A stretch of 48,449 bases of DNA from a virus, in IMG/VR virus record IMGVR_UViG_3300006737_007703, positions 1 to 48,449 of that record; one strand, written 5' to 3'. Position 1 is the stretch's first letter. The number at the start of each line of letters is the position of its first letter. The translations under genes were made by a program, and so were the position numbers. Below are positions 45,501-48,449 of this stretch, piece by piece. Below the pieces are notes generated by a model. It was not told the DNA's origin. It saw nothing but the letters and a program-made list of their open reading frames with translations, and ran no database searches.

Positions 45501-48449
45501 CTACAACATCTGGTAATGTAGATGGGGAAGGAACTGCAGATACAGTAACTCTCTGGGCTGACAGTAATACAATCTGTTCAAGTCCTGTTACAAAAACTGA
45601 ACTCGGTTGTTTAGACGGCTTAGCAGCTACTACAGCTGAACTAAATTGCTTAGATGGCTTAACAGCTACTACAGCTGAGCTGAATACTTTAGATGGCTTT
45701 AATGGGGATGTTTCTGTTCTTAACTATGCTAAGACATTATGCGATACGGGTGTTACTGGTACGGAGTTTAATTGCTTAGACGGTCTTACTTCACAAACCT
45801 GCGAACTTAACTGCTTAGACGGATTAAACTCCACTACTGCTGAACTTAACTGCTTGGATGGTCTTACAGCCACTACTGCTGAACTCAATAGAGTTGACGG
45901 GGTAACTGAGAATATACAATTAGCAGTAGCTCAGTTAAGTAGTATAAAGCAAGACTGCATTACTCTTACCGCTAGCAGAGCTTTAGTCTCAAATGGTTCT
46001 GGTAAGGTAGGTGTAAGTGGTGTAACTTCAACTGAATTAGGTTGCTTAGATGGATTAACCTCTACTACAGCTGAGCTTAATACTTTAGATGGATTTACAG
46101 GAGATAAAGATGATCTTAACTATGCTAAGGATCTTAAAGCAACAGGAGTAACAACTACCGAGTTCGATTGTCTTGATGGATTAGCAGCTACTACAGCAGA
46201 GCTTAACTGCCTCGATGGACTAACATCAACTACTGCGGAGCTTAACTGCCTTGATGGATTAACAGCTACTACAGCAGAGCTTAATTTTTCAGATGGGGTT
46301 ACAAGTAATATTCAAGATCAAATAGATGCTACAGTTAAAACAACCGGTAATCAAACTGTAGCAGGGTGTAAAACATTTACAGGTAATACTACTATAACTG
46401 GAAATTTATCAGTAACAGGTGACATAACTTGTATAGATACAGTATTTTCTGTTACATCTGCACTCTCCGTAGTTAATGAAGGTACAGGTCCAGCTCTAGT
46501 AGTACAGCAAAATGGTTCAGAGCCTATAGCCCACTTTATAGATAAAAATGGAGATGATATATTCTTTAATGATAATGGTACTATACAGACTCCTTACTTA
46601 AGTTCTGGTAGAAACACTTGCTTTACTAATTGCATTTTTGTTTGCGGAGATGTAGATGTGAATGGTAATCTCGAAACAGATGCTATATCTATTAATGGTA
46701 CAACAGTTTCTTCTACAGCTGCTGAACTTAATTGCTTAGACGGTCTTACTTCGACTACAGCTGAGCTTAATACCTTAGATGGCTTTACAGGAGATAAAGA
46801 TGATCTTAACTATGCTAAGGATCTTAAAGCAACAGGAGTAACAACAACTGAGTTTAATTGCTTAGATGGTCTTTCTTCTACAACAGCTGAACTTAATACT
46901 TTAGATGGCTTTAACGGGGATGTTTCTGTTCTTAACTATGCTAAGACGCTATGTGATACAGGAGTTACAGGTACTGAGTTTAATTGCTTAGACGGTCTTA
47001 CTTCACAAACCTGCGAACTTAATTGCTTAGACGGATTAAACTCCACTACTGCTGAACTTAACTGCTTAGATGGATTGACATCAACTACTGCTGAACTTAA
47101 CTGCTTAGATGGTCTTACATCAACTACAGCAGAGCTAAATTACTCTGATGGGGTTACAAGTAATATTCAAACTCAATTAGATAATAAAGTTCAGTTAACT
47201 GGTAAAGTGTCGCAAGCTATCACAAGCAAGCTTAGCGCTAATGAACTTTATTCCAGGTCTGTATCAGTTTCTTCAACTAATGGTGGTATTATATCAGCAG
47301 GAAGAGACCTGGCAGATATATTTGCTATTAGTGCAGGAAATATAACTGGGGTAACAGCTGGTACTGGTCTTTCCGGAGGAGGTACTGAAGGAGATGTAAC
47401 AATAGATATTGGTAGAGGTGACGGAATAACTTTAACTAATGACGCTATAGCTGTTAATGATACTGTTTTAAGAACCACGGGCAATCAATCCATTGGAGGA
47501 GAGAAGACATTTACAGACGATATATCAATAGCAGGTAAAATTATTCATAATGGAGACACTGATACTTTCATTAATCTTACTGACGATGATATTAATATTC
47601 AAGCCGGGGGTGTTAATTTTATAGACATTACTCAGGATACTTCAAACGAAATTACTTTTAATGAAGGAGGAGCAGACATAGACTTTAGAGCTGAGGGATC
47701 CTCTAACACACATCTACTTTTTGTTAATGCAGGTAATAATAGGGTTGGTATTGGTACAGATGACCCAGACTATAAACTAGATGTAGCTGGAAGCATGGGT
47801 ATAAATGAGTACATTTATCATAATGGTGACGGTGACACATATCTTAGATTTGCTCCTAATGAGGTTAACTTAGTTGCTGGTGGAAAGTCTGCGATAAAAT
47901 ATGTAGCAGCTGATGGTAAGATTATTCTGAACAATACAAATGAAAATGTTGATGTTCATATAATGGCAGAAGATAATACTGAACTTCTAGCTACAGATGC
48001 AGCAAATAATAAAGTTGGTATTAATACTACTACACCTAATGAAGCGCTTACAGTTATAGGAAACATTAGCTCTAATGGTCATTTTAGTACAGAATCGTTA
48101 AATGTGTCATCAACTAACGGTGGTATTTTATCAGCCGGTAGAGACTTAGCTGATATATTTGCACAAGGTGGTACTGCTGTAGATGGTTCTGGGTCAGCTG
48201 ATACAGTAACTCTCTGGGCCGATAGCAATACACTTTGTAATAGCGTAGTAACAAAAACTGAATTAGGATGCCTCGATGGTCTTACAGCTACTACAGCAGA
48301 GTTAAATTGCTTAGACGGATTAACTTCGACTACAGCTGAACTGAATACTTTAGATGGATTTAATGGTGACGTCAATGATCTTAACTACGCTAAGACATTA
48401 TGCGATACCGGAGTAACTGGTACGGAGTTTAATTGCTTAGACGGTCTCA
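42515..48449 (+). CDS. Giant modular tail-fibre/adhesin, 3' end off the window
   Basis: The frame is open from ATG 42515 to base 48449 (1978 codons and one base, no stop), so the gene continues to the right. N-terminal part: GRDLADIF, GLSGGGTSG and an IYHNGDP-type module, interleaved with GIGTxxP and LDVAG segments typical of marine phage fibres. From about residue 528, blocks of a 13-residue repeat (T-T-A-E-L-N-C-L-D-G-L-T-x, about 37 LDG copies plus five D-G-V variants) alternate with those modules. The well-known version of this repeat has Ile, Leu or Tyr where this one has Cys. A late promoter lies upstream. Expected: a long trimeric fibre reaching from the tail; host-binding end not yet seen. 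Confidence 0.88.
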   Translation, partial: MSNKDFKVKNGLTVTESLSVGAGANVVGLSASSTRNGFVSAGRDLADIFGGSGSGTIEGVTAGSGLSGGGTSGTVTLTVGRGDGVTITDNTVAVDSTVVRTSGNQTIAGCKTFSDNTTITGNLSVTGDITCIDTTISTTSALSVVNAGTGPALFVQQDGSQPIAHFVDKNGDDIFFNDNGTIQTPYLSAGRNTCFGNCVGIGTNSPDYTLDVAGDIGVDQYIYHNGDPNTYLNFTDDRLRFNIGGISYIDLNDAGAQPHDITFNDGGNNVDVTIKGTGANEGNPLLKTDASTNRVGINGIGAPEAELEVDGTILATGSDPHIGIGTTSPGEALTVSGNISSNGSLSASGSGFNYLEGRLGINTNRPDYMLDVAGSVGIGACLIHNGDDDTFISFSDDDINIQAGGVNFIDITQDTNNEITFNETGADIDFRAEGDSDTHLLFVDAGNDKIGIGTAAPGEKLTVGGSISSNGHFTTESLSVSSTNNGILSAGRDLADIFATSAGNVDGSGTADTVTLWADSNTICSSPVTKTELGCLDGLAATTAELNCLDGLTATTAELNCLDGLTSQTCELNCLDGLNSTTAELNTLDGFTGDKDDLNYAKDLKATGVTTTEFNCLDGLTSQTCELNCLDGLNSTTTELNCLDGLTATTAELNRVDGVTENVQLQTAQLSSISVKTIGESSQTIAGDLSSNGHFTTESLSVSSTNNGILSAGRDLADIFATSAGNITGVTAGTGLSGGGTNGDVTLDIGRGDGITLTNNAVAVDGTVLRTTGAEATGLSATSTLNGIVSAGRDLDTIFQTVITGAASTITDSNVTGDRAVISNGDGKIAVSNVTATELGCLDGLTSQTCELNCLDGLNSTTAELNTLDGFTGDKDDLNYAKDLKATGVTTTEFDCLDGLTSQTCELNCLDGLNSTTAELNCLDGLTATTAELNYSDGVTSNIQTQLDNTVHLTGKASQAVTSKLSATELYSGSVSVSSTNGGIISAGRDLADIFATTSGNVDGEGTADTVTLWADSNTICSSPVTKTELGCLDGLAATTAELNCLDGLTATTAELNTLDGFNGDVSVLNYAKTLCDTGVTGTEFNCLDGLTSQTCELNCLDGLNSTTAELNCLDGLTATTAELNRVDGVTENIQLAVAQLSSIKQDCITLTASRALVSNGSGKVGVSGVTSTELGCLDGLTSTTAELNTLDGFTGDKDDLNYAKDLKATGVTTTEFDCLDGLAATTAELNCLDGLTSTTAELNCLDGLTATTAELNFSDGVTSNIQDQIDATVKTTGNQTVAGCKTFTGNTTITGNLSVTGDITCIDTVFSVTSALSVVNEGTGPALVVQQNGSEPIAHFIDKNGDDIFFNDNGTIQTPYLSSGRNTCFTNCIFVCGDVDVNGNLETDAISINGTTVSSTAAELNCLDGLTSTTAELNTLDGFTGDKDDLNYAKDLKATGVTTTEFNCLDGLSSTTAELNTLDGFNGDVSVLNYAKTLCDTGVTGTEFNCLDGLTSQTCELNCLDGLNSTTAELNCLDGLTSTTAELNCLDGLTSTTAELNYSDGVTSNIQTQLDNKVQLTGKVSQAITSKLSANELYSRSVSVSSTNGGIISAGRDLADIFAISAGNITGVTAGTGLSGGGTEGDVTIDIGRGDGITLTNDAIAVNDTVLRTTGNQSIGGEKTFTDDISIAGKIIHNGDTDTFINLTDDDINIQAGGVNFIDITQDTSNEITFNEGGADIDFRAEGSSNTHLLFVNAGNNRVGIGTDDPDYKLDVAGSMGINEYIYHNGDGDTYLRFAPNEVNLVAGGKSAIKYVAADGKIILNNTNENVDVHIMAEDNTELLATDAANNKVGINTTTPNEALTVIGNISSNGHFSTESLNVSSTNGGILSAGRDLADIFAQGGTAVDGSGSADTVTLWADSNTLCNSVVTKTELGCLDGLTATTAELNCLDGLTSTTAELNTLDGFNGDVNDLNYAKTLCDTGVTGTEFNCLDGL
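44101..48449 (+). repeat. 39-bp (13-residue) LDG repeat blocks in the giant fibre gene
   Basis: Six blocks, starting near 44101, 45016, 45595, 46036, 46723 and 48256, each of 4-8 repeats encoding (T/S)TAELN-C/T-LDG-L/F. Most copies use Cys at the central place. The first five blocks end with an LN-x-x-DGVTxNIQ variant and are separated by non-repeat modules; the sixth is cut by the edge. Neighbouring copies are nearly identical at DNA level, suggesting recent duplication or recombination. Confidence 0.85.

Noticed and set aside
43204-48375. Several 60-100 residue minus-strand frames
   Set aside because: Antisense to the continuous giant fibre frame; they repeat because that gene repeats.
44101-48449. 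CRISPR-like array
   Set aside because: Repeats are 39-bp coding units in frame, contiguous or separated by coding modules, without unique spacers of constant size.

Overview
The window looks like part of a large, strongly AT-rich tailed-phage genome of the T4 superfamily (contractile tail). It is probably marine, judging only from gene content and style. Evidence for the phage assignment: a gp15-like tail sheath completion protein, a GroES-like gp31 co-chaperonin, a gp62-like clamp-loader candidate, PhoH, a DUF932 protein, several trimeric tail-fibre genes, T4-type late promoters (AATAAATA), almost complete coding density and overlapping start/stop codons. I see no tRNA, rRNA, CRISPR array or transposon. 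The host cannot be identified from this window.

Layout. 1-4409: 7-deazaguanine genes folE2 (cut by the left edge), queD-like and queE, interleaved with a proline-rich/collagen-like protein and phoH; a DUF366-like gene at 21938 may belong to the same pathway. 4426-16520: one long plus-strand operon starting with a P-loop kinase and followed by about a dozen glycosyltransferases, a GDP-fucose-synthase-like enzyme, a ColD-like PLP enzyme with His in place of the usual Lys, and a methyltransferase. 16488-20318 (minus): a six-gene overlapping operon encoding an RpiB/nucleotidyltransferase fusion, an HldE-type kinase, an AraD-like epimerase, a cupin, a TalC-type transaldolase and a HAD phosphatase. 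This reads as a dedicated nucleotide-sugar pathway. 20374-28287: a methyltransferase, glycosyltransferases, DUF366, Gmd, a fucosyltransferase, a clamp-loader-like protein, an epimerase, gp31, two small proteins and an XPD/DinG-like helicase. 28300-32495: gp15-like protein, a GT9-like enzyme, a Cys-rich YadA-like fibre, a PD-(D/E)XK nuclease and a small protein. 32533-36692: GMP reductase and a rhamnose-type cassette. 36695-39843: small early-type genes and DUF932. 39843-48449: three fibre genes, the last a giant repetitive gene running off the right edge.

Working together. The phage appears to make its own modified guanine precursor (folE2, queD, queE, perhaps DUF366) and several activated sugars: GDP-fucose or a GDP-3,6-dideoxyhexose, an NDP-rhamnose and an unusual NDP-pentose or heptose. 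It also carries about 15 transferases to use them. Whether the sugars decorate virion proteins, DNA or the host surface cannot be told from the sequence.

The most striking regulatory feature is that two promoter classes place the expected transcription start on or within a few bases of the start codon. One is a sigma70-like class (TTGAWW, 16-bp spacer, TAWAAT, usually 5-7 bases to the start codon). The other is a T4-late class (AATAAATA, usually 5-6 bases to the start codon). Shine-Dalgarno sequences are largely missing. This predicts widespread leaderless transcription, and it also helps choose several GTG, TTG and internal ATG starts.
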